NCBI GenBank assembly: GCA_025965155.1
Contig: JAOPXN010000080.1
Coordinates: 1-64,000 of the forward strand
Origin: Propionibacteriaceae bacterium
GTDB lineage: Bacteria > Actinomycetota > Actinomycetes > Propionibacteriales > Propionibacteriaceae
Reading direction: 5' to 3'
DNA length: 64,000 bases
The notes beneath the pieces are model-generated. The model searched no databases, was not told the DNA's origin, and saw only the letters and a program-made list of their open reading frames with translations. Below, piece by piece: positions 42,980 through 51,256 of the stretch. The number at the start of each line of letters is the position of its first letter. The stretch's first letter is position 1. The position numbers and the translations under genes were made by a program.

Positions 42980-44211
42980 TGACAGTGCCGGGCTCGCAGC
43001 TGCGCGGCACTGTCGCACCGACTGCTCCGGGTCGACTGGGCGAGGCGATCGACGTGGCCGCCGCCGGTGCCTACGTGGATGCGCTGGGTCGCTGGTGCGC
43101 CGAGCGCCAGGCCGAGCTGGCCCAGCTGGACCGGGCCGCGCTGCAGTCCCCGGACTCCGCGGCGCTGACTCACGACATCACCCTCTCGATGGCCCTGTGG
43201 AAGTCGGTGTCCGACCGGTACCAGCTGCTGCTGGCCACCTGGGACTCGGGTCGGGTCGGACCCACCGAGCGGGAACGGATGTCGTCGTTGATCTGGGGGC
43301 GGATGGACTCCACGCTGGACGCGTCCGCGCTGGGTGCCGGCGGCGGCGCTGCCACCGGCTCAAGTCTGAGCGTGTCGCTGCCGGAAGCCTGCCGGTTGTC
43401 CGACGCGCTCGCCGGACAGCTCCGGGTCCGGCTGGCCCTGGACCCGTCCGGGCTGGAGATCGCCGACCGGGTCCGGCGGCTTCGCGCTCAGCTGGAACGG
43501 ATCCGGGACCAGGTCGGACTGGAGGTGGCGGGTCCGCGGCAGCAGCAGGCGGCCAAGGAGCAGGCGCTGCTCGGCCGGCGTCTCAAGGAGGTCGCCGAGA
43601 AGGCCGCCCGCGGCGGGGATGTCGGCGGGTTGCTCGACCCGTTGGAGAACGACGCCAGCCGGTTCGAGCGCGACCTGATAGTCGGGGCCGCGACCCGCCG
43701 GGAGGCCGGCGCCAAGGTCCGCCGGGCCCGCGCGCTCCGGGCGGATCTTCAAACCCGGGAGGCCGCGCTGCGCACGCTGGCGGACTCCTGCGTGACGACT
43801 GTCTTTCCCGCCCCTAACTACGCGGTCCCGGACGTGGACGCGCTCGGGCCGGTCCCCAACACTCCCGTGACGCTGGATGCCTACCTGGCCCGGCTGGAGC
43901 AGGTGTCCCGGGCGATGAACCACGCCCAGCAGGCGTACTCCAAGGCGTTGCAGGACCGGGCGGAGCTGGTGAGCCGGTTGGAGGCTTACCGCGCGAAGGC
44001 GGTGGCGACCGGTCTGGCCGAGCACCCGGACCTGCTGCGCGCCCATGAAATAGCAACCGAGGAACTGCACCGGCGCCCCACCTCGATGCCGATCGCGGTC
44101 CAGCTGGTCACGCTCTACCAGAGCTATCTTCAGATCACTCCCAGCCGGCCCGGCCCGCCCGCCGATCCAGACAGCTCGACCCGTCCCGACAGCTCGACCT
44201 CGGAGTCTTGA
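42979..44211 (+). CDS. uncharacterised helical protein between glnH and pknG
   Basis: A 410-residue protein rich in Ala, Arg, Leu and Glu, almost entirely helical, with likely coiled coils around RRLRAQLERIRDQVGLEV, LLGRRLKEVAEKAAR and AKVRRARALRADLQTREAALR. There is no signal, membrane span or catalytic motif; the C-terminus is a Pro/Asp/Ser tail. It overlaps glnH by one base and pknG by one base. M. tuberculosis lacks a gene at this point of glnX-glnH-pknG, from memory. It may be a scaffold or a PknG substrate; I do not recognise the family. Confidence 0.85.
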   Translation: MTVPGSQLRGTVAPTAPGRLGEAIDVAAAGAYVDALGRWCAERQAELAQLDRAALQSPDSAALTHDITLSMALWKSVSDRYQLLLATWDSGRVGPTERERMSSLIWGRMDSTLDASALGAGGGAATGSSLSVSLPEACRLSDALAGQLRVRLALDPSGLEIADRVRRLRAQLERIRDQVGLEVAGPRQQQAAKEQALLGRRLKEVAEKAARGGDVGGLLDPLENDASRFERDLIVGAATRREAGAKVRRARALRADLQTREAALRTLADSCVTTVFPAPNYAVPDVDALGPVPNTPVTLDAYLARLEQVSRAMNHAQQAYSKALQDRAELVSRLEAYRAKAVATGLAEHPDLLRAHEIATEELHRRPTSMPIAVQLVTLYQSYLQITPSRPGPPADPDSSTRPDSSTSES

Positions 44212-46580
44212 TGACCACCTGTACCCAGCCCGGTTGCACCGGCTCCATCGTCGACGGCTACTGCGACGTCTGCGGCAGCCCGGGCGCCGCCGTCCAGCCG
44301 CCGGCCACGTCCGGCGCAGGATCAGCCCCCATCGCTGCCGCAGTGGCGGGTGGCTGCTCACAGCCCGGCTGCCCCGGCCAGATCCTCGACGGATACTGCG
44401 ACGTCTGCGGCTCGCCCGCTCCGGCAGTCGCCGGACCGGCACCTGAGACGGCGGCGGAATCGTCGACACCGACTGGCGGGCTCGGCCCGGCCGGCTCGAC
44501 GATCACCCGTGCCTCGGCCCGGCTCGACTCCGCCGCGCTCGGTTCGCAGCGGGCCGGCGCGGCCGGCTCCAAGATCACCAAGCGGGTGCAGAGCGGGTCG
44601 GCCAGGCTCCGTTCCGCCCGGCTGGGCGCCGGCTTGACCCGGGTGCCGCCGGCCCCGGTGGTCGACGCGTCCCAGGCGGTGATGAAGAACCCGCAGATCC
44701 CGGAGGAGAAGCGGAACTGCCCGGTCTGCGGCAACCCCGTCGGCCGGTCCCGCGACGGCCAGCCGGGCCGTACCGAAGGGTTCTGCCCGAAGTGCCGGAA
44801 CCCTTTCTCGTTCACCCCGAAGCTGAAGGCCGGTGACCTGGTCGCCAACCAGTACGAGGTGGCTGGCTGCCTGGCGCACGGTGGTCTGGGCTGGATCTAC
44901 CTGGCCCGGGACAAGAACGTCTCCGACCGGTGGGTGGTGCTGAAGGGTCTGCTCAACTCCGGCGATGCCGACGCGTTGGCGGTCGCCATCATCGAGCAGC
45001 AGTTCCTGGCGCAGGTGGAGCATCCGCTGATCGTCGAGATCTACAACTTCGTCACCCACGACGACGCCGGCTACATCGTGATGGAGTACGTCGGCGGCAC
45101 CTCGCTCAAGCAGCTCCTGAAGGCGCGGATGAAGGCCAACGGCGGCAGCTACGACCCGCTGCCGGTGGACCAGGCGCTCGCGTACATCCTGGAGATCCTG
45201 CCTGCGTTTCAGTACCTCCACGACCTCGGGCTGGTCTACTGCGACTTCAAGCCGGACAACCTGATCCAAGTCGGTGACGCTGTGAAGCTGATCGACCTCG
45301 GCGGCGTCCGCCGGCTCGACGACCAGGACTCCGCCATCTACGGCACGGTCGGCTACCAGGCGCCCGAGGTGGCGCAGGTCGGCACCACGATCGCCTCGGA
45401 CATCTACACCATTGGCCGCACCTTGGTGGTGTTGATGATGGAGTTCCGCGGCTATCAGACCAGGTACGTGGCGTCGCTGCCGACGGTCGAGGAGACTCCG
45501 CTGTTCCAGCGGTACGACTCGCTGTACCGGCTGTTGGCCAAGGCGTGTGCACCGGATCCGGCGGACCGGTTCGCCTCGATCGACGAGCTCCGGGTCCAGC
45601 TGCTCGGCGTGCTTCGCGAGGTCGTCGCCCAGCACCGCAGCGGTACGTCGCTGACGTCGGCCGCCTCGGTGCTGTTCGAGGCACCCGCCATCACCTCCGA
45701 CGCACTGGAGTGGGACCAGCTGCCGGCGCTGCGGTCCGACACCAGCGACCCCCAGTACGCCTGGCTCAGCAACATCGCCGTGGACGACCCGGCCGAACGG
45801 CTGCGGGCGCTGGACTCCGCGCCCGCGGCCACCGCCGAGGTGCTGCTGGCGCGGGCTCGGGCCGCGCTTCAGCTCGGACAGCCGGACTTGGTGGACCGGA
45901 TCTGCGCGGAGATGTTGACGGCGGACCCGTGGGAGTGGCGGGCCGTCTGGGTGGCTGGGCTGGCCGCCCTGCAGCGAAACGACTTCCGGTCGGCGCAGTC
46001 CTCGTTCAATGCCGTCTACGGCCAGGTTCCGGGCGAGCTGGCACCCAAGCTGGCGCTGGCGCTGGCCTGCGAACGCGGCGGTGAAGGGGCCATCGCCGAG
46101 AACCTGTACCGCACCTGCGCAGGCACCGACGCCAACTACGTTGCCCCGGCCGCGTTCGGCATGGCCAGGATCAGGGCCGCCCAGGGTGACGTCAACGCGG
46201 CGGTCGCCGCGCTTGATCTGGTGCCATCCACCAGCCGCGGCTACGTCGAGTCCCGCCGGCAACGTGCCTTGCACCTGTACCAGTCCGGGGACGGGCTCGG
46301 CTCGCTGGCCGCGGCGCTGGGCAGCCTGCAGGGTGTCCGGATCGACCCGGCCGAACGGGCGGAGGTGACCGCCAAGATCTTGGACCGGGCGCTGACCGTG
46401 GTCGCCGCGCAGGGGCCGCAGCCGCAGGTCATGATCGGCGACTACCCCGCCGAGGACGGTTCGCTCCGCGACGGGCTGGAGGCCGCGTACCGTCAGCTGG
46501 CCGCCGGCGCCTCAGACGAACGGAGCCGGTACGCCCTGGTCGACAAAGCCAACGCCGTGCGAAGGTGGACCCTGCGATGA
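44211..46580 (+). CDS. pknG: PknG serine/threonine kinase with duplicated N-terminal Cys ribbons
   Basis: A 789-residue soluble kinase. It starts with two ribbons of pattern C-x4-C-x8-CxxC (C4, C9, C18, C21 and C49, C54, C63, C66), each ending YCDVCGSP. The PknG rubredoxin-like module follows (C170, C173, C192, C195). The kinase has K245, YCDFKPDN with catalytic D345, and D362-LG in place of DFG. From about 500 the TPR-like tail follows. PknG phosphorylates FHA proteins such as GarA to adjust glutamate metabolism. ATG 44211 is preferred to TTG 44208. It overlaps the PP2C gene by 4 nt. Confidence 0.95.
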   Translation: MTTCTQPGCTGSIVDGYCDVCGSPGAAVQPPATSGAGSAPIAAAVAGGCSQPGCPGQILDGYCDVCGSPAPAVAGPAPETAAESSTPTGGLGPAGSTITRASARLDSAALGSQRAGAAGSKITKRVQSGSARLRSARLGAGLTRVPPAPVVDASQAVMKNPQIPEEKRNCPVCGNPVGRSRDGQPGRTEGFCPKCRNPFSFTPKLKAGDLVANQYEVAGCLAHGGLGWIYLARDKNVSDRWVVLKGLLNSGDADALAVAIIEQQFLAQVEHPLIVEIYNFVTHDDAGYIVMEYVGGTSLKQLLKARMKANGGSYDPLPVDQALAYILEILPAFQYLHDLGLVYCDFKPDNLIQVGDAVKLIDLGGVRRLDDQDSAIYGTVGYQAPEVAQVGTTIASDIYTIGRTLVVLMMEFRGYQTRYVASLPTVEETPLFQRYDSLYRLLAKACAPDPADRFASIDELRVQLLGVLREVVAQHRSGTSLTSAASVLFEAPAITSDALEWDQLPALRSDTSDPQYAWLSNIAVDDPAERLRALDSAPAATAEVLLARARAALQLGQPDLVDRICAEMLTADPWEWRAVWVAGLAALQRNDFRSAQSSFNAVYGQVPGELAPKLALALACERGGEGAIAENLYRTCAGTDANYVAPAAFGMARIRAAQGDVNAAVAALDLVPSTSRGYVESRRQRALHLYQSGDGLGSLAAALGSLQGVRIDPAERAEVTAKILDRALTVVAAQGPQPQVMIGDYPAEDGSLRDGLEAAYRQLAAGASDERSRYALVDKANAVRRWTLR

Positions 46581-47785
46581 CCATCCCCGCCTCTGGCCCT
46601 GCTGCGCCCCAGCCGCCCACAACCGCACCTGGCGCGTCGGACGGCGCTGGGCCGAGCTGCCCGAACTGTGGGGCGGAGGTCGGTCCCGGCGACAGCTTCT
46701 GTGAAGCCTGCGGGACCGAGCTCAGCCCGACCGCCACGCCGCCTGCCGCCCCCAGCGACGGCTCAGCCGGCGGGCTCGAGTCCCCGATCACCGTGTCCCG
46801 ATCCCTGCGGGCCATGGCAGTCGAGGCTCAGCAGACGGCGCCGGTCGGCCGGCCGTGCCTGAACTGCGGCGGGCTGGTCGGCGCCGACGGCTACTGCGAG
46901 ACCTGCGGAACGAAGGCGCCGAGCGAACGCGACCACTACACCGAGACCCCGGCCCAGTGGGTGGCAGCGGTGTGTGACCGAGGCATTCGTCATCATCGCA
47001 ACGAGGACGCGACAGCGGTGGCAGCCCACTCCGATCCCGGGTCGCGTGCCGTTCTGGTGGTCTGTGATGGTGTCTCCACCTCTCTGGACTCAGACGTGGC
47101 CAGCCTGGCCGCGGCGCGTGCCGCCCGGGACTCACTGTTCCTCGCCCAGCCGGCCGGACTCGGTACGCCCACCAGCCGGGCCGGCGCCATTGCTCGTTCC
47201 GTCGAAGCAGCAGCGGCTGCGGCGAACGCCGCGGTCGTCGCCAACACCGCGGCGGACAGTGACAACGCCGCCTCGTGCACGTTCGCGGCCGCGGTGATCG
47301 AAGGTGACCTGGTCGTCTTCGGCAACGTCGGCGACTCCCGGGTGTACTGGGTTCCCGACCTCGACCAGCCGGAGGCGGCGGCCGAGCTCAGCCTGGACGA
47401 CTCGGTCGCCCAGGCGCGGATCGCTGCCGGTGTGCCTCGCGAGGAAGCCGAGAACGGTCCGCAGGCGCACGCGATCATGAAGTGGCTTGGCCGGGACAGT
47501 CCCGACTTCGTGCCCCGGACCGGCGCTGTCACCCTGGCCAGCTCCGGCTGGCTGCTGGTCTGCTCCGACGGGCTATGGAACTACGTCTCTGAAGCCACAG
47601 CGCTGCAGCGGCTGATCGGCCAGCTCGACGCCGACCGCTCCGCCCCGCTGCACCTGGCCCAGGCGCTGGTCCAGTGGGCCAACCAGCAGGGCGGCAAGGA
47701 CAACATCTCGGTGGCGCTGGCCCGGCACGAGGTGGGCGTTCATGGTGCACGACCAGTTGATCATCACGATACGAGGAGAAGTTGA
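46577..47785 (+). CDS. PP2C-type Ser/Thr phosphatase with N-terminal Cys ribbons
   Basis: A 402-residue protein. Two N-terminal ribbons (C28, C31, C42, C45 and C94, C97, C107, C110) resemble those of PknG and the FHA protein. The PP2C domain from about 130 has all metal-site motifs: DRGIRHHRNEDA, VVCDGVSTSLD, FGNVGDSRVYW, LVCSDGLWN and GKDNISVA. It would remove phosphates placed by PknG. There is no membrane span, unlike PstP. The ATG at 46577 overlaps the pknG stop. Confidence 0.93.
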   Translation: MTIPASGPAAPQPPTTAPGASDGAGPSCPNCGAEVGPGDSFCEACGTELSPTATPPAAPSDGSAGGLESPITVSRSLRAMAVEAQQTAPVGRPCLNCGGLVGADGYCETCGTKAPSERDHYTETPAQWVAAVCDRGIRHHRNEDATAVAAHSDPGSRAVLVVCDGVSTSLDSDVASLAAARAARDSLFLAQPAGLGTPTSRAGAIARSVEAAAAAANAAVVANTAADSDNAASCTFAAAVIEGDLVVFGNVGDSRVYWVPDLDQPEAAAELSLDDSVAQARIAAGVPREEAENGPQAHAIMKWLGRDSPDFVPRTGAVTLASSGWLLVCSDGLWNYVSEATALQRLIGQLDADRSAPLHLAQALVQWANQQGGKDNISVALARHEVGVHGARPVDHHDTRRS

Positions 47786-47787
47786 TC

Positions 47788-49068
47788 ATGGCTGAGTTCA
47801 GCGCCGAGGTCTACCAGAACGAGTTCCTGCCTGACGGCGGGACCGACGTCAACGCCATCGTGACGATGAGCTGCACCGGCGCCGGCGAGGCGGGCCGCAG
47901 CGGCGGCGGCGAGGCCGGGGAGATCATCATTGTCGACACCTCCGGCTCGATGGGACGTACCAAGCTGGAAGCGGCGAAAATCGCCGCAGCCGCAGCCGTG
48001 GACCAGATCCTCGACGGCACCTGGTTCGCCGTGGTCGCCGGCAGCCACCAGGCGTACCTGGCCTTCCCGGCGGCACGAGCCGGGGCCGGGATGGTCAAGA
48101 TGGACCCGAGCACCCGCTTTGCCGCGCAGCAGGCGATTGCCAGATTCCAAGCTGACGGCGGCACGGCGATGGGGACCTGGCTCGTGTTAGCCGCCCGGCT
48201 GTTCGACTCGATGCCGATGCTCACCCAGCGGCACGCCATCTTGCTGACCGACGGCGAGAACCACAACGAGACCCCCGAGGGACTGGACCGGGCCATTGCT
48301 CATGTCACCGGCAAGTTCCAGTGCGACTGCCGCGGGGTGGGAGTGGACTGGCAGGTGGCCGAGGTGCGGCGGATCGCGCAGGCACTGCTCGGCACCGTTG
48401 ACATCATCCCGCAGCCGGAGCAGATGGCACAGGTGTTCGCCGAGCTGATGCAGCAGGCGATGGGGCGTGGGGTGGCCGACGCCCAGCTGCGGGTCTGGTC
48501 GCCGCAGGGCGCGCAGGTGATGTTCGTGCGGCAGGTCTCGCCCACCGTGGAGGACCTGACGAACCGGCGCAGCGAGGTGAACCCGTTGACCGGCGGGTAC
48601 CCGACCGGCTCCTGGGGTGATGAGTCCCGCGACTACCACGTCGGGGTTCGGTTGGGGGCCAAGGCGATCGGTCAGGAGCAGCTCGCGGCCCGGGTGCAGC
48701 TGGTGGTCGGGGACGCGGTCGTCGCGCAGGGTCTGGTCAAGGCAAAGTGGTCCAACGACGACACGCTGACCACCCGGATCAACCCGGAGGTCGCGCACTA
48801 CACCGGCCAGACCGAGCTCGCCGAGGCGATCCAGGAAGGGCTGGCCGCCAAGGCCGTTGGCGACGACGCGACCGCCACCACGAAGCTGGGCCGCGCGGTC
48901 CAGTTGGCCGCAGCCACTGGCAATGAGGAAGCCACGACGCGGCTCCGCAAGGTGGTCGACATCCAGGATGTGGAGAACGGTACGGTTCGACTGAAGCGGG
49001 CGGTTGACCGGGCCGACGAGATGGCCCTGGACACCGCCTCGACCAAGACCACCCGGATCAAGGGCTGA
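47788..49068 (+). CDS. vWA domain protein
   Basis: A 426-residue protein. A von Willebrand A domain (about 30-240) has the intact MIDAS: DTSGSMGRTK near residue 50, GGTAMGTWL and LLTDGENHNE. An all-beta domain follows and a helical C-terminus with repeated Ala/Thr. vWA proteins bind partners through a divalent metal and often pair with AAA+ ATPases, as in MoxR and Ter systems, so the CbxX-type ATPase of this operon is a likely partner. GAGGAG is 9 nt before the ATG. It starts 2 nt after the PP2C stop. Confidence 0.9.
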   Translation: MAEFSAEVYQNEFLPDGGTDVNAIVTMSCTGAGEAGRSGGGEAGEIIIVDTSGSMGRTKLEAAKIAAAAAVDQILDGTWFAVVAGSHQAYLAFPAARAGAGMVKMDPSTRFAAQQAIARFQADGGTAMGTWLVLAARLFDSMPMLTQRHAILLTDGENHNETPEGLDRAIAHVTGKFQCDCRGVGVDWQVAEVRRIAQALLGTVDIIPQPEQMAQVFAELMQQAMGRGVADAQLRVWSPQGAQVMFVRQVSPTVEDLTNRRSEVNPLTGGYPTGSWGDESRDYHVGVRLGAKAIGQEQLAARVQLVVGDAVVAQGLVKAKWSNDDTLTTRINPEVAHYTGQTELAEAIQEGLAAKAVGDDATATTKLGRAVQLAAATGNEEATTRLRKVVDIQDVENGTVRLKRAVDRADEMALDTASTKTTRIKG

Positions 49069-49135
49069 CCGACCTGATCCGGTCCGACCCCACCATGCAG
49101 CCCCGACTATTGAGCACTGAGCATTGGGAGCCACG

Positions 49136-49924
49136 ATGACCGCGACCTGCCCGGCCGGGCACTCCTCGACCGCCGACGACTACTGCGACGTCTGTGGGAT
49201 GCCGATCGAGGCGGTCCCGCCGGCCCCGGTAGCGGCGGCGGCGCCGACCACGTCCGCGGCGCCGTTGGGGCAGGCGTGTCCTAACTGCTCCACTCAGAAC
49301 ACCCCGGAGGCCTTGTTCTGCGAGGCGTGCGGGTACGACTTCACTACCGGCACGATGCCGCGGTCGGCAACGCCGGTGGCGGCTCCGGTCGCTGAAGCCG
49401 CGGACGGCTCGCTCGGGTCTTCGACGGCGTCGGCTGCAGTGGCCGCGCCGGGATCCTCGGCCGGGTCGCAGACGCAGCAGCCCGGGGTCGAGGCGCCCGC
49501 CGCAACGGAACGGGTCGGCTGGGTGGCGGAGGTCTGGATCGACCCCGACTGGTACCGGGCGCAGGAGAGTCCGGACCCGATGCCGTCCCCGGGCCTTCCC
49601 GTGGTCGTACCGCTCCGAGGCTCATCGGTGCTGGTCGGCCGCAAGTCCCGGAGCCGCAACATCGACCCCGGGATCGACTGCGAGCCGGACTCCGGCGCTA
49701 GCCGGCGGCATGCCCAGCTGACCACCGACGGCACCCGCTGGTGGGTCGAGGATCTGGAGTCGTCCAACGGCACGTTCGTGGCCCCGGCCAGTGGGCCGCT
49801 GCCCAAGGACCCCATCGCGGTGGGCGTCAAGCGCGAGCTCGGCTCTGACGACCGCATCTACGTCGGTGCCTGGACCCGGCTCGTGGTTCGCCCGGCCACC
49901 GACGAGGAGTCAGTTCCGGCCTGA
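49136..49924 (+). CDS. FHA domain protein with N-terminal Cys ribbons
   Basis: A 262-residue protein. Two N-terminal ribbons (C5, H9, C17, C20 and C48, C51, C62, C65) are followed by an Ala/Pro linker. The FHA domain (about 160-255) has the phosphothreonine-binding signature VLVGRKSR...SRRHAQL...SSNGTF. FHA domains bind phospho-Thr, and PknG acts through FHA proteins (GarA, OdhI). The ETTS-type phosphosite near the GarA N-terminus is not visible, so this is not plain GarA. It is the last gene of the operon, 67 nt after the vWA gene. Confidence 0.92.
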   Translation: MTATCPAGHSSTADDYCDVCGMPIEAVPPAPVAAAAPTTSAAPLGQACPNCSTQNTPEALFCEACGYDFTTGTMPRSATPVAAPVAEAADGSLGSSTASAAVAAPGSSAGSQTQQPGVEAPAATERVGWVAEVWIDPDWYRAQESPDPMPSPGLPVVVPLRGSSVLVGRKSRSRNIDPGIDCEPDSGASRRHAQLTTDGTRWWVEDLESSNGTFVAPASGPLPKDPIAVGVKRELGSDDRIYVGAWTRLVVRPATDEESVPA

Positions 49925-50057
49925 GCCGTACCCGGTGGTCCGCCGTGCGCGAACACTGTGACCGACCTCCCCCGGCGTGTGACACGGTGGCTACACACAA
50001 TCAAAACCGTGCCGCTGAGTCGGGGTAGGACGCAGCGCACATTGAGCAGGAGGAACA

Positions 50058-50282
50058 GTGGAGATCAAGATCGGCATCCAGCAGGTGAGTCGCGAGGTCG
50101 TGATCGAGAGCACCGAGTCGGCCGCCAGTGTGGAGACGGCCTTCACGGAGGCCTTGGAGAACGCCGGGGTGCTGACGCTGACCGACGAGCACGGTCGGAA
50201 GGTGCTGATCCAGGCCAGCTCGATCGGCTACATCGACATCGGCGAGGAGAACGCCCGCCGCGTCGGCTTCGGCTCGGTCTGA
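50058..50282 (+). CDS. DUF3107 family protein
   Basis: A 74-residue protein, MEIKIGIQQVSREVVIES at the start, ending YIDIGEENARRVGFGSV. This is the actinobacterial DUF3107 family (TB9.4/Rv3208A of M. tuberculosis), a small ATP-binding-annotated protein without proven function. AGGAGG precedes the GTG start. In M. tuberculosis it directly follows the tetR gene Rv3208; here the ten-gene telA-FHA operon lies between. Confidence 0.9.
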   Translation: MEIKIGIQQVSREVVIESTESAASVETAFTEALENAGVLTLTDEHGRKVLIQASSIGYIDIGEENARRVGFGSV

Positions 50283-50307
50283 CCGAATCGCCGTCACTAG
50301 ACACACG

Positions 50308-50374
50308 AAACTGGCACTTTACCCACGTTATCTCGTGGGTGAAGTGCCAGTTTCCCACGTTGACGTGGGAAACC
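50308..50374 (+). repeat. REP-like double-hairpin element, copy 2
   Basis: A 20-bp stem with one T-G wobble (50308-50327 with 50334-50353, loop TTATCT) is followed directly by the small hairpin TCCCACG-TTGA-CGTGGGA (50353-50370) and AACC. It matches the reverse complement of 33877-33935. The arms differ between copies in ways that keep pairing (CTCCAC/GTGGAG versus CTTTAC/GTGAAG). It lies between the convergent DUF3107 and ferritin-like genes and may also end transcription. Confidence 0.75.
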
Positions 50375-50396
50375 GGCGAACACCCAGCGGCAAAGG

Positions 50397-51134
50397 TCAG
50401 GCCTGGAGCCCCAGGGTGGCCATCCGCTTGGTGTGGTTTTCGATCAGCCGCGAGAACATCCGGCTAATGGCGGCAAGGTCCATCCCGGGGCGGTCCACGG
50501 TCCCGGTCAGCAGGCTGGTCAGGGCGTCCCGGTCGGCGGCTACCCGCTGGGCCTGGCTGAGCGCCTCACCGACCAGTCGCCGGCCCCAGAGGGCGAGCCG
50601 CCCGGCCACCTTCGGGTCGGCGGCGATGGCGGCGAGCACCCTCTCCACCACGAAGTCGGCGTGCTCGTCGTCGTAGAGCACCTCATACACCAGCGTCCGG
50701 GTGTCGGCGTCGACGAACGCGGCGACCTCACGGTAGAAGTCGGCGGCGAACCCGTCGCCGACGTACGCCTTGAGCAGCCCCTCGAGCCACGTCTTCGGTG
50801 CGGTGTACTCGTGGAACGCGTCGAAGGGTGCGTGGAACGGCTGCATTGCCACCATCACGTCGGCGTTCAGCTGGGCCAGCCGGGAACGGATCCGGCGAAA
50901 ATGCTCGATCTGCTGAGCCGACATCTGCGCAATGTGCACCTTGTCGGCCAGGGTGGGGGCCAGCCGGGCATCCTCGGCTAGCCGCTCGAACGCGGACAGC
51001 TCGCCGTACGCCAGCACCCCCAGCAGGTCGATCGCACCGTCCCGGTAGTGCTCGTCATCGGCCAGCGCGTCGGTGGCGCCCGTCTCCGGGATTTCGATGT
51101 CGGAGGTTTCGATCGGGGCCGGTACGTCGCTCAT
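50397..51134 (-). CDS. ferritin-like domain protein (Rv3210c-like)
   Basis: A 245-residue protein with an acidic N-terminal tail, then a four-helix ferritin-like domain: AIDLLGVLAYGELSAFERLAED, AQMSAQQIEHFRRI, LVYEVLYDDEHADFVVERVL. The spacing of E-x-x-H and E/H residues is like di-iron proteins such as MiaE, but the metal site is not certain. It is conserved next to the DEAD-box helicase in actinobacteria; the function is unknown. It is divergent from that helicase gene. Confidence 0.82.
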   Translation of the reverse strand: MSDVPAPIETSDIEIPETGATDALADDEHYRDGAIDLLGVLAYGELSAFERLAEDARLAPTLADKVHIAQMSAQQIEHFRRIRSRLAQLNADVMVAMQPFHAPFDAFHEYTAPKTWLEGLLKAYVGDGFAADFYREVAAFVDADTRTLVYEVLYDDEHADFVVERVLAAIAADPKVAGRLALWGRRLVGEALSQAQRVAADRDALTSLLTGTVDRPGMDLAAISRMFSRLIENHTKRMATLGLQA

Positions 51135-51256
51135 GGGAGCAACCCTACGGCGATTCTGACCGGTTCAGGCTAGACTGGGTGCGTACGCAACGTTGAGTGC
51201 GTCCCTGAGTCCTGGCACCGCTGCTTAAGCGATGTGCTGGACGGTCAGGTGAACTC

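Noticed and set aside
44358-46274. Minus-strand open frame of 638 codons
   Set aside because: Antisense to pknG, whose Cys modules and kinase motifs are clear.
37212-49924. Phage-defence island
   Set aside because: Although AAA+, vWA, PP2C and kinase genes occur in some defence systems, there is no nuclease, toxin or mobile element here, and GlnX/GlnH/PknG point to nutrient signalling. Not excluded, but unsupported.
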